Source: Promethearchaeia archaeon
GTDB taxonomy: Archaea > Asgardarchaeota > Lokiarchaeia > Sigyniarchaeales > SOKP01
Direction of reading: 5' to 3'
DNA: 48,122 bases
NCBI GenBank assembly: GCA_029856105.1
Contig: JAHQWH010000045.1
Span: forward strand, 1-48,122
In this document: piece after piece, positions 1 to 9,026 of the stretch
Position numbering within the stretch: the first letter of the stretch is position 1
Layout of the letters: every line of letters begins with the position of its first letter
Made by a program: the position numbers and the translations under genes
The notes under the pieces: generated by a model
What the model was told of the DNA's origin: nothing
The model's database searches: none
The model's input: the letters and a program-made list of their open reading frames with translations, nothing else

Positions 1-44
1 TAGGTGGTAAAGCCATAATAATTGCTAAAGGAAGATTATTGTAA
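1..44 (+). CDS. C-terminal end of a gene entering from the left (partial)
   Basis: An open frame from base 3 encodes GGKAIIIAKGRLL and stops at TAA 42-44. The composition is protein-like, but only 13-14 residues are visible, so neither function nor reality of the gene can be settled. It would converge on the transporter gene that follows. Confidence 0.3.
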   Translation, partial: GGKAIIIAKGRLL

Positions 45-102
45 ATCCTACTTACTGGACAGTTAGGAATAAAAAAAAATAAAAGAGAAGTTAAGTATTA
101 AA

Positions 103-1491
103 TTATAAATTCAGTTCTTTTATTATCTTTTGATTCTCGGCAACTTTTTCCGGGGTTAAATCGTACCACTTCCAAAATACGAATGTACCAATCAAAATAC
201 ATATCATCGGCACTACAGCTAAATGTATGTGAATACCGAATTTCGCAGCATCACTATATGGATCAACAGCAAAGTTGGTAAAGACATGGGCTAATGTGAA
301 ACTTAGAGCTTGGAAAAAAATTGCTAAGCGTCCAAAAAATTGTTGAAATCCAGCATAAACGCCCTCTTGTCGTCTTTTGAGCACAACTATAGATTCGTCT
401 ACAACATCGGCTAATACAGGGGCAATCATAGCCCAATAACCACCAATTGATAAACCCCAAATTACCATAGCAATAATTATAATCAATAATTCTTCGAGAA
501 ATATTAAAGGTATTGTAAAAATGCACATTAATAAACCACAGTACACCATAATTTTTTTGTTATTGTTTGTCTTGTGAGCCGCCATGACCCAAAACGGCGT
601 TGAAATTATAGCACCTATAAGAAAACCGGCAAAAATTGGAGTGGTTGCTTTTTCGCCCACGCCTAATACATTATCTACTAAATACGGAACTGAAGCGGTC
701 ATTGATTGTACCAACGTACGATATAAGGTGTACGAAACAATAAAAGCAACAAAACTCCTTTGTTTCAAAGCAGCGCCCAATGATTTAAAAAACGGAGGTC
801 CTTTTTCTCGAGTTTCATATGTTTCTAAATACTGATCAACTGCGTCTTGATCGTCTCTTACGCCCGGGATTGCCAAACCTATAGCTATCAATCCAACGAT
901 AATAACAGCTCCCCCTTGAACTACGTAAGTTGAAGGGAATCCTTGTGTAAAAAAATAAGGAGGTAAAATCGCACCGAGAGCAACGCCTACAAGTCCTACG
1001 GGTATTTGTAACCCCGTAGCAGTTCTCCGTTCCTTAACTGAACGAAATTTATCGGGGAACAGAGCTGAAAAGTTTACCCAGAAGATTGAATTAAATGTAT
1101 CAAATAAACACGTTGTAAAAACTAGCCACAAAAACAGTATCCAAGCACCTGTTTCGGGATTTACCGGAGGTGGCGTAAAAATAAGTATATAACTGAAAAT
1201 AAAGGGAACTGCTCCCATTAGAATCCAAGGAAATCTACGCCCCCATTTTTTCGTAAACTTAAAGGGTCTGTTAGTTAAATAGCCAACGAGAGGGTCGTTA
1301 ATTGCGTTGTAAACAGCAAATATAAAGAATCCTAAACCTACTAACACCACATTTAAGCCAAGTTCTATCTCGTAAAAATAAAAAGCCCAAGTGCCAAATG
1401 CCATCGCTAAAAATTCGTTCATAAAGTTTCCGAAGCCATAAGAAGCCATGTTTTTTTTTGAATGTCTTACTTCACCTATTTCTTTTGACAA
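103..1491 (-). CDS. GPH-family (MelB-like) sugar:cation symporter, MFS superfamily
   Basis: A 462-residue integral membrane protein with about 12 hydrophobic segments, the usual length for the glycoside-pentoside-hexuronide:cation symporter family. The family signature after helix 2 is visible at about residues 62-90: NDPLVGYLTNR followed by KKWGRRFPWIL. The second half carries the equivalent loop, LADVVDES...RRQEGVYAGFQQFFGRL (about residues 355-385), close to the MelB loop with E-G and a conserved K/R. Such proteins take up sugars or related solutes with Na+ or H+. The substrate cannot be read from the sequence. The ATG start (MSKEIGEV) is followed by a short cytoplasmic N-terminus. The gene stands alone, so no pathway context helps. 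Confidence 0.85.
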   Translation of the reverse strand: MSKEIGEVRHSKKNMASYGFGNFMNEFLAMAFGTWAFYFYEIELGLNVVLVGLGFFIFAVYNAINDPLVGYLTNRPFKFTKKWGRRFPWILMGAVPFIFSYILIFTPPPVNPETGAWILFLWLVFTTCLFDTFNSIFWVNFSALFPDKFRSVKERRTATGLQIPVGLVGVALGAILPPYFFTQGFPSTYVVQGGAVIIVGLIAIGLAIPGVRDDQDAVDQYLETYETREKGPPFFKSLGAALKQRSFVAFIVSYTLYRTLVQSMTASVPYLVDNVLGVGEKATTPIFAGFLIGAIISTPFWVMAAHKTNNNKKIMVYCGLLMCIFTIPLIFLEELLIIIIAMVIWGLSIGGYWAMIAPVLADVVDESIVVLKRRQEGVYAGFQQFFGRLAIFFQALSFTLAHVFTNFAVDPYSDAAKFGIHIHLAVVPMICILIGTFVFWKWYDLTPEKVAENQKIIKELNL

Positions 1492-1658
1492 ATATAATCA
1501 CCTAATTTATTATTAAATTATTTTTGTTATTCTTAATATTCGTCAGTGTCCTTTTTAAAATTATAGCTTTATTTCGACTTTTTTTTATTTAATTTGATAA
1601 TTTTTAATTGAAATAATAGTTCAATAGCTATAATTCAAATAAAAAAGATTCCTGAAAT

Positions 1659-2447
1659 TTATTCGTATTTTAAAATGAATTCAGAAATCGGCTCAAAGTA
1701 TTCTTCCTTAAATGAAAGGATAGTATTATGCCCAGCACCCTCTATTAATATTAGTTTTTTGTCTATATTATCTGGAAGGGTTTTATATAACAATTCTGCC
1801 TCCGTGTAAGGGATAATCCAATCATTTTTTCCGTGAATGATTAGTGTAGGTTTTTTAAATTTTTTTACCCTCGTATCGTTTGAATATTCTTCTAACGAAT
1901 CAGAAGTTAAATACGGGCTACTTATTCGAAATAAATTCGTCATCATATTGTAAACGCTAGCGAATCCACTTTCAAATATTATTCCGCTTAAGTCATCAGG
2001 ATTGTGTGAGCCTATTTCTGCCGCACATATGCTTCCAAGAGACCTTCCTAGAATAAAGAGAGAATTTAATAATCCTTTTTGGTTCATCCATTCTCTAAAT
2101 GAAGTGTAAATCGGCATAGCATCAGATATTAAACTAGTATAATAAGGTTCGCCTGAGCTGAAACCATATCCGCGAAAATCAACGACAGCTAAATTCACGT
2201 TACTTTCAAAAAACACTGGAGCGATATATTGATAATCTAAAGCGATTTCGCCATTTCCATGAAATAATAAAATTGTTGGATAATTAACATCGTTTTTATA
2301 AAAAAATCCTCCAATTTCTACACCATTACCAATATTTAGCTTGAGAATATCTGTGTTTGGGTTTAAATCGTTAGGTATTGCTATTTTCCGAGGATAAAAA
2401 ACGATATTTGAAACTGCTGGACTATCTATTATTAATTTTATTTCCAT
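1659..2447 (-). CDS. alpha/beta hydrolase (serine hydrolase)
   Basis: A 262-residue alpha/beta hydrolase. The nucleophile elbow is G134-R-S136-L-G138. The oxyanion-region motif HGNGE lies at about 63-67 and DFRGYGFSSGEP at about 90-101, both typical of the BEM46/ABHD13/prolyl-oligopeptidase-like branch. The likely acid is D209 in HGKNDW, and the likely base H240 in EGAGH. No signal peptide, so cytoplasmic. It could be an esterase, lipase or peptidase; the substrate is unknown. The gene is monocistronic on the minus strand with its own AT-rich upstream region. Confidence 0.85.
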   Translation of the reverse strand: MEIKLIIDSPAVSNIVFYPRKIAIPNDLNPNTDILKLNIGNGVEIGGFFYKNDVNYPTILLFHGNGEIALDYQYIAPVFFESNVNLAVVDFRGYGFSSGEPYYTSLISDAMPIYTSFREWMNQKGLLNSLFILGRSLGSICAAEIGSHNPDDLSGIIFESGFASVYNMMTNLFRISSPYLTSDSLEEYSNDTRVKKFKKPTLIIHGKNDWIIPYTEAELLYKTLPDNIDKKLILIEGAGHNTILSFKEEYFEPISEFILKYE

Positions 2448-2520
2448 TTTACATCTTTTTATTCGATTCTATTTAATATAAAGTAATTAATCCTTAATTT
2501 AGAAATCTCTTATTATAAAA

Positions 2521-3123
2521 TCAATCCAATTTAGTTTCACAAAATTCATAAAAATTTACAGTTTTTAAATTATCAACGCCACAGTTAGGACAAAAAAATT
2601 TTTGTAATAACCTTCTAAGGTCAGTTTCTTGGTATTGAGGATTTAGATGATATGATACTTCTTTGAAATATGGATGATGTAAAAATTGATATGGATGCAC
2701 AATTTGACTAGGATCTAATGGTTGAAAATTAGATTGTTGATATTCTGAAGATTGAAATTGCTGTGATAAGATTATCTCTCTCTCACTCTCTTTTTGAATT
2801 AGCCAAGCTTTATATTTAGGCGTAAATTTCTTTTTTTTTATTGACTTATAACCAGTTTCATAATCAAATCCTTCTTGTTTTTTAATTGTATTAAGAGAAT
2901 TATATCTTTTATTGATTTTTCGTTGTTGAATGACTATATAACCAATTATTACGCACCCTATAATTACTGAGGATATAAACCAATAATAATTAGCAATAAT
3001 AAATGTTATAGCAATCATTGCAATAACAAACACACTAATACAATAAAAGCATAAAGTTTTAGATTTTATACTGTACTTTATAAGACCCATCCACTCTTTA
3101 TTCTTAAATTTAATAAAAAGCAA
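2521..3123 (-). CDS. membrane protein with C-terminal CxxC motif, unknown
   Basis: 200 residues. Two hydrophobic helices (about 25-47 and 50-68) are followed by a basic and Gln-rich cytoplasmic region. The tail contains CPNCG at about 178-182 and one further Cys near the end (EFCETKLD), so it resembles a zinc ribbon whose second half is incomplete. Many lines of this region are A/T homopolymers, so a frameshift that trims the second CxxC is possible. I do not recognise the family. Start could be MLFIKF (used here) or the Met 12 residues in (MGLIKY). Confidence 0.6.
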   Translation of the reverse strand: MLFIKFKNKEWMGLIKYSIKSKTLCFYCISVFVIAMIAITFIIANYYWFISSVIIGCVIIGYIVIQQRKINKRYNSLNTIKKQEGFDYETGYKSIKKKKFTPKYKAWLIQKESEREIILSQQFQSSEYQQSNFQPLDPSQIVHPYQFLHHPYFKEVSYHLNPQYQETDLRRLLQKFFCPNCGVDNLKTVNFYEFCETKLD

Positions 3124-3377
3124 TTATATTTTGATTTAAAAATATCATTGTATTCTATTAAATTCTTCTGACAATTTTATAGAAAAACAATGCTTAAAAC
3201 TAATAAAAAAGCTTAATTATGTATTTTATTATTAATTAAACATATAAATTTTAAATAAAATACGAGTGAAAAGTTATTTTAGATAATAGTGAGATCTTAT
3301 TCGACAAGCTCAATAGACAACCGCTAATTTTATGCGCGATATTAGTTCCACTTTTATCTATATTAATTCCTATTATC

Positions 3378-3947
3378 TTGTATTTTATAAACGATCCCTC
3401 TTTTAGCTTTGTCACGCATTACTTAAGTGATCTAGGTGCAGGACCTAATGGGGTTGGTTTAGTATTTAGCGTAGGAATGATATTAACTAGTATTGTCATG
3501 ATATTTTTCTTTCTACATTTAGGCACTTATTTGACTAATAAAAAGGGAAACAAATATATCATTCTATTTGCGTTGGTCTCAGGCTTAATTTCCTCGGTTG
3601 GAACATTCTTTGTGGGAATTTTTCCAATAAACATTTACTTAGACTTGCACAATTTTTCTGCGAGTTTTTTCTTTCTTGGAGGATTCTCTTACTGTCTATT
3701 TTTTGCGATCTCTGAACTAACTACTCCTGGAATTTCTAAATATCAAGCGTTATATGGATTTGTTGTTTGTTTCTTTTTCTTTATGTTTATTTTCTATAGC
3801 TCTATAAATTATTATAGCCCTGAACTCTGCGTGTTAGAATCTTATATCTCGGAATGGATACTATTTTTAGTGCTAACTTCATGGATTATTGAACATGAGA
3901 TACACATCTTGAGGGCTGAAAAAAAATATAACAGCCTTAGTTTATAA
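3378..3947 (+). CDS. DUF998-family membrane protein
   Basis: 189 residues from TTG with about five to six hydrophobic helices. The motif [13 protein letters not shown] near the N-terminus, followed by alternating helices with FVGIFP and LHNFSA, matches DUF998. A paralogue with the same HYxSDLG and EWIL motifs lies at 18597-19277. The open frame runs upstream to TGA 3267-3269 and encodes most of the missing first helix (FDKLNRQPLILCAILVP). It contains no ATG, GTG or TTG before 3378, so either an ATT start (3276) is used or one A in the run at 3269-3272 is extra relative to a GTG start at 3266. The gene overlaps the 3' end of the convergent phosphoglycerate mutase gene by 6 bp. Function unknown. 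Confidence 0.75.
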   Translation: MYFINDPSFSFVTHYLSDLGAGPNGVGLVFSVGMILTSIVMIFFFLHLGTYLTNKKGNKYIILFALVSGLISSVGTFFVGIFPINIYLDLHNFSASFFFLGGFSYCLFFAISELTTPGISKYQALYGFVVCFFFFMFIFYSSINYYSPELCVLESYISEWILFLVLTSWIIEHEIHILRAEKKYNSLSL

Positions 3948-4688
3948 GGCTTTTCCTTGATTTGCTACGGCTTCCATCGCTTCTTTAATTTCTTCTGCAT
4001 CTCCCAAATAATAATGCTTTAAGGGTTTTAAGTCGTTGTCTAACTCGTAAATTAACGGGATTCCTGTTGGAATGTTTAATTTTAATATTTCCTCTTCAGA
4101 GACATTATCCAAATATTGGACAAGAGCGCGTAAACTATTTCCGTGTGCCGAAATCAGAACGCTTTTCCCTTTCTTAATTGTAGGGGCGATTGTTTCGTGC
4201 CAATATGGTAAGAATCGATCGACAGTATCTTTTAAACATTCTGTTAAAGGAATATCTTCAGAATTTAAGCCCTTATATTTTGGGTCGGTTCCAGGATATC
4301 TTGGATCCGATGATTTAAGAGCAGGTGGGGGAATATCATAACTTCTTCTCCAAATAAGGACTTGTTCTTCCCCAATTTCTTTCGCCATTTTTGCCTTGTA
4401 ATAACCTTGTAAAGCCCCATAATGCCGTTCATTCAATCTCCACGATCTGTAAACGGGTATCCACATTAAATCCATTACATCTAATACGATCCACAGAGTT
4501 CTTATACCGCGTTTCAGAACAGAAGTAAAAGCGAGATCGAATGTATATCCTTCTTCTTTTAACAATTGTCCCGCTTTCTTTGCTTCCTCAATACCTTTTT
4601 TTGAAAGATCAACATCCGTCCAACCAGTAAATCTATTCTCTTTGTTCCAGATGCTTTCTCCGTGGCGTAAAAGTACTAATTTCGTCAT
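3942..4688 (-). CDS. gpmA: 2,3-bisphosphoglycerate-dependent phosphoglycerate mutase
   Basis: Interconverts 3- and 2-phosphoglycerate in glycolysis/gluconeogenesis through a phospho-histidine. From the ATG at 4688 the protein has 248 residues, normal for dPGM. The catalytic LLRHGES is at residues 6-12, [10 protein letters not shown] follows, then ERHYGALQG with the conserved Glu, the RRSYDIPPP segment and the second His in [15 protein letters not shown] three codons upstream is an alternative start; ATG gives the standard N-terminus. dPGM is largely bacterial and eukaryotic, whereas archaea mostly use the cofactor-independent enzyme, so acquisition from bacteria is a reasonable inference. Its 3' end overlaps the DUF998 gene on the other strand. 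Confidence 0.93.
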   Translation of the reverse strand: MTKLVLLRHGESIWNKENRFTGWTDVDLSKKGIEEAKKAGQLLKEEGYTFDLAFTSVLKRGIRTLWIVLDVMDLMWIPVYRSWRLNERHYGALQGYYKAKMAKEIGEEQVLIWRRSYDIPPPALKSSDPRYPGTDPKYKGLNSEDIPLTECLKDTVDRFLPYWHETIAPTIKKGKSVLISAHGNSLRALVQYLDNVSEEEILKLNIPTGIPLIYELDNDLKPLKHYYLGDAEEIKEAMEAVANQGKAL

Positions 4689-4812
4689 AATAATCACTTT
4701 TTTTAGAAATATTTTGAATATTTAAGTTATCTATACTATTTATAATTATAAATATTTACCAATTTACTCGTAATTTTAATATAAGAAGACTATACTTTTA
4801 GGTGTTTTGTTA

Positions 4813-5478
4813 GTGAATAAAAGAGGAATTTTAAAAGGAGCAAATCGTAAAGAAGCAACTTGGAAAAAAACTAAGCTTGGCGAACCGTTTAAAGAAGCTC
4901 TAGATCGGTTCAGAAACGATGTTTTAGATCGAAACGATTTTGATGCAACTTCTCTTTTGCAATTTGGATTATTTATGTCTATGGCCGTTATTAACATTTT
5001 AAAAGAAAGCGAAAAAAAGTTAGGGGAAGAAGGTCAAAAAGTAGTAATTGACGCATTAATTAAAACGGGTTATAGTATGGGCAACCAAATTTTAGAAAAT
5101 ATTAAATTACCAACTGAAATTTCTGACATTGAACTAATGAGTTTTTTAGCAACCATCATCAACACGCAAGCTTGGACTTCCATTGAGGACCCACATATCG
5201 ATAAAGAGGATCAATGCTCTTTCGATATAATTTGGTGTCCATTGCAGGATGTTTACAAAGCGTTCGATTGCAGAGTACAAAGATATTTAGTCCAAGGAAT
5301 AATGAATGCATTTAGAGATTCCGGTATTTTAAAATCCGATTATCAAATAGAATTCAAATCAACGATTCCTGCTGGAGCAAATACTTGCTATTTTGTTATT
5401 ACTAAGAAGAAACCAGATGAACAAGATAAATGGGAAGCCTATTCTAAGGATTTAGAGAAAAAGGCTTTAGAAAAATAA
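4813..5478 (+). CDS. ATC-hydrolase-like (L-2-amino-thiazoline-4-carboxylate hydrolase-like) protein
   Basis: About 221 residues. The N-terminal half is helical. The C-terminal half has FDIIWCPLQDVYKAFDCRVQRYLVQG and then a conserved-looking region ending NTCYFVITKK. This pattern (a Cys-Pro pair, a central Asp-Cys and a terminal C-x-F strand) resembles the ATC-hydrolase-like family. The match is from memory of the family pattern and is tentative; binding or sensor roles are equally possible. I place the start at GTG 4813 because AGGTG at 4800-4804 lies eight bases upstream, better spaced than for the TTG at 4807. Confidence 0.55.
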   Translation: MNKRGILKGANRKEATWKKTKLGEPFKEALDRFRNDVLDRNDFDATSLLQFGLFMSMAVINILKESEKKLGEEGQKVVIDALIKTGYSMGNQILENIKLPTEISDIELMSFLATIINTQAWTSIEDPHIDKEDQCSFDIIWCPLQDVYKAFDCRVQRYLVQGIMNAFRDSGILKSDYQIEFKSTIPAGANTCYFVITKKKPDEQDKWEAYSKDLEKKALEK

Positions 5479-5622
5479 TAGTCTAAAAAATATTTAAATA
5501 TCAAAAAAATCAAATAATTTATAGTTTAAACTTATATAACAAAAAAAAGTATTAAGAATTATCAAACTAAAAAATAACTAGCATAAACTCGATTGAAACG
5601 ATATATAAAATTATTGATTAAA

Positions 5623-6324
5623 ATGAAAAATAATAGAATCTATTGGTTGAGCGCCTTATGTTTTTTAATATTTTTCATTAATTTTCCTATAAACTCGTTT
5701 GGTAACACAGTATTAGGCGAATCTGTGTTTCCTGCCGAAATAAACGACAGATTCATCTGGGATTCTGTAAATGCTACCGAATCGTGGTATACTGAAGTTG
5801 ATTATATTCGATTCACTGCTACAAATATTTATAATGAGACTAATAACGATAAAAATTATCTATTCGTAAATTATACGCTTGAATATTATCATAGAATTTC
5901 TTGGGTGCCAGAACACATTAACTCGTTTTATATGGCTTATAATAAAACTTTAGACTTTTTAAATTGGTCAGTAGAAGGGTTTCAACATGGAGATCTATTC
6001 TTGTTTCCAACTCCCGTTAACTATTCCTTAATTGGAGAGGCAATAGAAATAGCCGGATCTCTTAACTATTCAATTTCGGGAGAAAAGCTCATTTTAGACT
6101 ACGGAAACACCACTACTATTGAATTAACTATAGATCCTTCTGGAATTTCTACGATAATAGAAAGAATTACGAACGGTACCACAATATATCGTTGGGAACT
6201 AAATACAGATGAAATTATTATTAAGGTTCCTTTTGGAAATTATTATTTAATCGTTATGATAATTAGCGTAATTTCTCTCGTAATCGTAAAAAAAAAAAAG
6301 TTATCGATGGCTTTCAAACATTAA
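5623..6324 (+). CDS. secreted, membrane-anchored protein of unknown function
   Basis: 233 residues from ATG 5623 (a TTG at 5593 would add ten residues). An N-terminal signal segment (about 7-26, LSALCFLIFFINF) precedes an extracellular region with about nine N-x-S/T sequons (for example NAT, NET, NYT, NKT, NYS, NTT, NGT). A C-terminal helix (YYLIVMIISVISLVIV) ends in a lysine-rich stop-transfer tail. This is the common architecture of Asgard surface proteins. I do not recognise the ectodomain, which is probably beta-rich. Confidence 0.7.
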   Translation: MKNNRIYWLSALCFLIFFINFPINSFGNTVLGESVFPAEINDRFIWDSVNATESWYTEVDYIRFTATNIYNETNNDKNYLFVNYTLEYYHRISWVPEHINSFYMAYNKTLDFLNWSVEGFQHGDLFLFPTPVNYSLIGEAIEIAGSLNYSISGEKLILDYGNTTTIELTIDPSGISTIIERITNGTTIYRWELNTDEIIIKVPFGNYYLIVMIISVISLVIVKKKKLSMAFKH

Positions 6325-6348
6325 TTTTTTATTTTGATTTATTTATCC

Positions 6349-7242
6349 TTAAGTACTTTCTATATCCCCTTTATATATATCAAATGGAACTCTTTCATTT
6401 GTGTCGACCATCCTTCTAAAAAATATTTTTTTGCTTTCCTCAATTGCTTTCTGGGTTGGCTGGTATTTTCTCGCGGGTTGACCAATGTATATGTAGTTAG
6501 GTTCTAATATTTGTCCTATGTGCGTTACTGCCCAGATTCCTAGAGTTGTTGCTTTTCCTACAATAGTTCCTGGTGCTACAATTGAATGCCCTCCTAAAAC
6601 AACATGGTCACCAATAATAACCTTTTTGATTAAAAGATGGTCGTTATTATCAATTCTAACGATCATACTAGACATAATAACCGCGCCTTGACCAACCATT
6701 ATGTTGTCCCCTAATTCAATAAATTCTGTATCCAACCACCCGTCAAAAAGAGTACTTTTAAAATCGGTACGAACGCCTAATAATTTAAAAGCAAGATTGG
6801 TAGCCCAAGGGAAGCAGAAATTATTCCAAATCCAAAATACAAACTTTTTAACAACAATTCGTAAACAAAAGTAGTAATAGTCTTTATTGCTTTTATCAAT
6901 TTTAAATAAACCTTCGCGTGGTTTGTGTAATAACTTCAACATAATCAAAAATATTTTTCCTAGTACAAGACTAATTAGCAAATACGCGCCCCACCACGCT
7001 AAAACATCAACAAAGATTATAAAAAGCCTCCAATGTAAATAGCTCGAATCCATAGCAATTGGAAAGAATGTTAAGATCATGACTAATGGCATAAGAATGG
7101 ATAATATATGTAAAATTATAAAAATTAAGGATGCAACAGGACACCAATGAAATGTATTTGTTGTTATAGGATATGACGCGATCGCAATTGACTCATCTTC
7201 TTTTTCTGATAAGTCGCGTTCTTTATTCTCCAGAATAATCAC
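6349..7242 (-). CDS. membrane protein with left-handed beta-helix (hexapeptide-repeat) domain
   Basis: 297 residues. Two hydrophobic helices (about 35-58 and 70-105) precede a hexapeptide-repeat left-handed beta-helix (about 160-275): GDNIMVGQGAVIMSS, VIIGDHVVLGGHSIVAPGTIVGKATTLG. It is a third copy of the module found twice in the gene upstream and overlaps that gene by 20 bp (7223-7242), so the two are surely co-transcribed. The TM-LbH arrangement resembles the C-terminal part of epsilon-poly-lysine-synthetase-type NRPSs rather than soluble sugar acetyltransferases. No adenylation domain is nearby. Activity unknown; acyl or aminoacyl transfer at the membrane is an inference. Confidence 0.75.
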   Translation of the reverse strand: MIILENKERDLSEKEDESIAIASYPITTNTFHWCPVASLIFIILHILSILMPLVMILTFFPIAMDSSYLHWRLFIIFVDVLAWWGAYLLISLVLGKIFLIMLKLLHKPREGLFKIDKSNKDYYYFCLRIVVKKFVFWIWNNFCFPWATNLAFKLLGVRTDFKSTLFDGWLDTEFIELGDNIMVGQGAVIMSSMIVRIDNNDHLLIKKVIIGDHVVLGGHSIVAPGTIVGKATTLGIWAVTHIGQILEPNYIYIGQPARKYQPTQKAIEESKKIFFRRMVDTNERVPFDIYKGDIEST

Positions 7243-8749
7243 CTCCTAAATAATCGATAATCTCTTCTTTTTTCATCCGTTTAGCTGGAAACCCATGGTA
7301 TATGCCATCGCCATCTAATTTATCATATTTAATCGTAGTACAACCAGGTAGAAATGTAGAACCCTCTCCAACTTCGGTACCGGGTAATCCTCCTGTTATA
7401 GAATTAAGTATAGATTTATCACCTATCTCTACTCCAACAAATATTAAGTTTTCCGCTCCATACACCCCATCAACTAAATGATTTGTAATATGCGATGAAG
7501 TACCTAAATAACAATTATCACCTAAATTTATGTGACTGTGGATAAAAGTCTCTTCTAACACCGTGCCCTTTCCAATTTTGTTAGATTTTATAAAATTCAA
7601 TTCCCAATTAACTAACCACGGGAATGGAGAACGTGAGAACGCAAAAACAGGGTATTTCATGAGGAATGACCTAAAATGATAATAATCAAGAGTAGTTGAT
7701 GACTCATCTAGATTTCTATCGAAAACGCCTTGAGAAGGACCTCTTTTATCTGCTAATTTATAGAACCATCTTGTAAATAATGCTACGAAAAATAAATGTA
7801 ATAAATAGCAAGATATAATTATTAATGGAGTTAAAAAGAATAGGCCATAGTTATATGGATTTAAAAAAATCTCGATATTAAAGGGTTGAGACAACAGACT
7901 CGGCGCTAAAAATCCAAACAAGAACAAATAAAAAATAAATCCAGGCAACAAAAAAGAAAATCCTATTATGATCGTGCCAGATATAATATAAAATTGAAAC
8001 GGAACTGATAAACTTGTTCCTTGTGCTGTTAAAAATGCTTCAGTTTGCGTGATAGATGTATCTTTTTCAAAAATGCTTTTTCCAATTACTTCTTTATTAG
8101 TAATAGCGCGAGTTTCTAACACTTTTTTAACAGGTTTACCGCGGTATATGGAATTACTATCTAAATGCTGATTTATTTTGGTTATAGAATTTGAATCAAG
8201 GATAGTGTTTGGTTCGATAATAGTGCCTGGTAATATAAGAGAATGGGCTCCGATAATTACATCGTCCTTTATAACTACTCGTTTAAAAATCAATCTATCT
8301 TTTACAATCAAATTCGACATAATCACAGTTCCTTGGCCAATTCTAACATTCTTCCCAAGCGTTATAAACTCGCAATCAACCCAACCATCGTGTAAAGCGT
8401 TTTTAAAACTAGTTTTTACCCCAAATATTTTATATGCTAACATTTCAAAAAAAGGAAGAGATAACTGTCTTGATAACCATATAGGCCACTTCTTTATTAC
8501 GGCTCTTAAACTCCAATAACAAAAATCTTTGTCATCTTTATTAAAATAAAATACGCCTTCTTGAGGTGGATGTATTAAATTAGTAATTAAAAGAAATATT
8601 TTTGATACTAGAATAGAACTGATGATTAAAATGAAAACTCCTACAAAGAAAATTAACGGAAAGAAAACATAAAATATTGTCCCCATCAGATAAAAATTAT
8701 TCCAATAAATCCAAAACCAAAAAATAAGTGGCTGAGAGCTCAGAACCAT
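7223..8749 (-). CDS. membrane protein with two tandem TM/left-handed beta-helix modules
   Basis: 508 residues. Module 1 has TM helices at about 5-50 and a hexapeptide-repeat domain at about 118-205 (GKNVRIGQGTVIMSN, IIGAHSLILPGTIIEPN). Module 2 has TM helices at about 250-330 and a second LbH domain at about 390-495 (GKGTVLEETFIHSHINLGDNCYLGTSSH, GDKSILNSITGGLPGTEVGEGS). Both modules contain the same juxtamembrane text of the type FxxNxDDKDFxYWxxRxxxKK. Together with the overlapping downstream gene this gives three TM-LbH modules, the number seen in the tail of Pls-type enzymes. Start at ATG 8749. The upstream 277 bp carries no gene I can support. Confidence 0.75.
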   Translation of the reverse strand: MVLSSQPLIFWFWIYWNNFYLMGTIFYVFFPLIFFVGVFILIISSILVSKIFLLITNLIHPPQEGVFYFNKDDKDFCYWSLRAVIKKWPIWLSRQLSLPFFEMLAYKIFGVKTSFKNALHDGWVDCEFITLGKNVRIGQGTVIMSNLIVKDRLIFKRVVIKDDVIIGAHSLILPGTIIEPNTILDSNSITKINQHLDSNSIYRGKPVKKVLETRAITNKEVIGKSIFEKDTSITQTEAFLTAQGTSLSVPFQFYIISGTIIIGFSFLLPGFIFYLFLFGFLAPSLLSQPFNIEIFLNPYNYGLFFLTPLIIISCYLLHLFFVALFTRWFYKLADKRGPSQGVFDRNLDESSTTLDYYHFRSFLMKYPVFAFSRSPFPWLVNWELNFIKSNKIGKGTVLEETFIHSHINLGDNCYLGTSSHITNHLVDGVYGAENLIFVGVEIGDKSILNSITGGLPGTEVGEGSTFLPGCTTIKYDKLDGDGIYHGFPAKRMKKEEIIDYLGGDYSGE

Positions 8750-9026
8750 TATTAATAAGTAAATGACTATGTAATACTTTTTAGCTAGCGTATTTGTAGT
8801 TCTGGGGCCTTCTCTTAAAGAAGCTGGTATAGAAATTTTTTATCCACTCTACTTTATCCACAACTATGGTGATATTATAATATAGTAAGAAATTATCATT
8901 TAAAACCATAGTATAACATATTATTTTAAATTTTCTCACCAAATTTCCTAAAGTTTTAGATATATTAAAAACTAAATCCAGTATTATTATTTCAATTTTA
9001 TATCGAAGAAAAAAGGATGAAATAGG

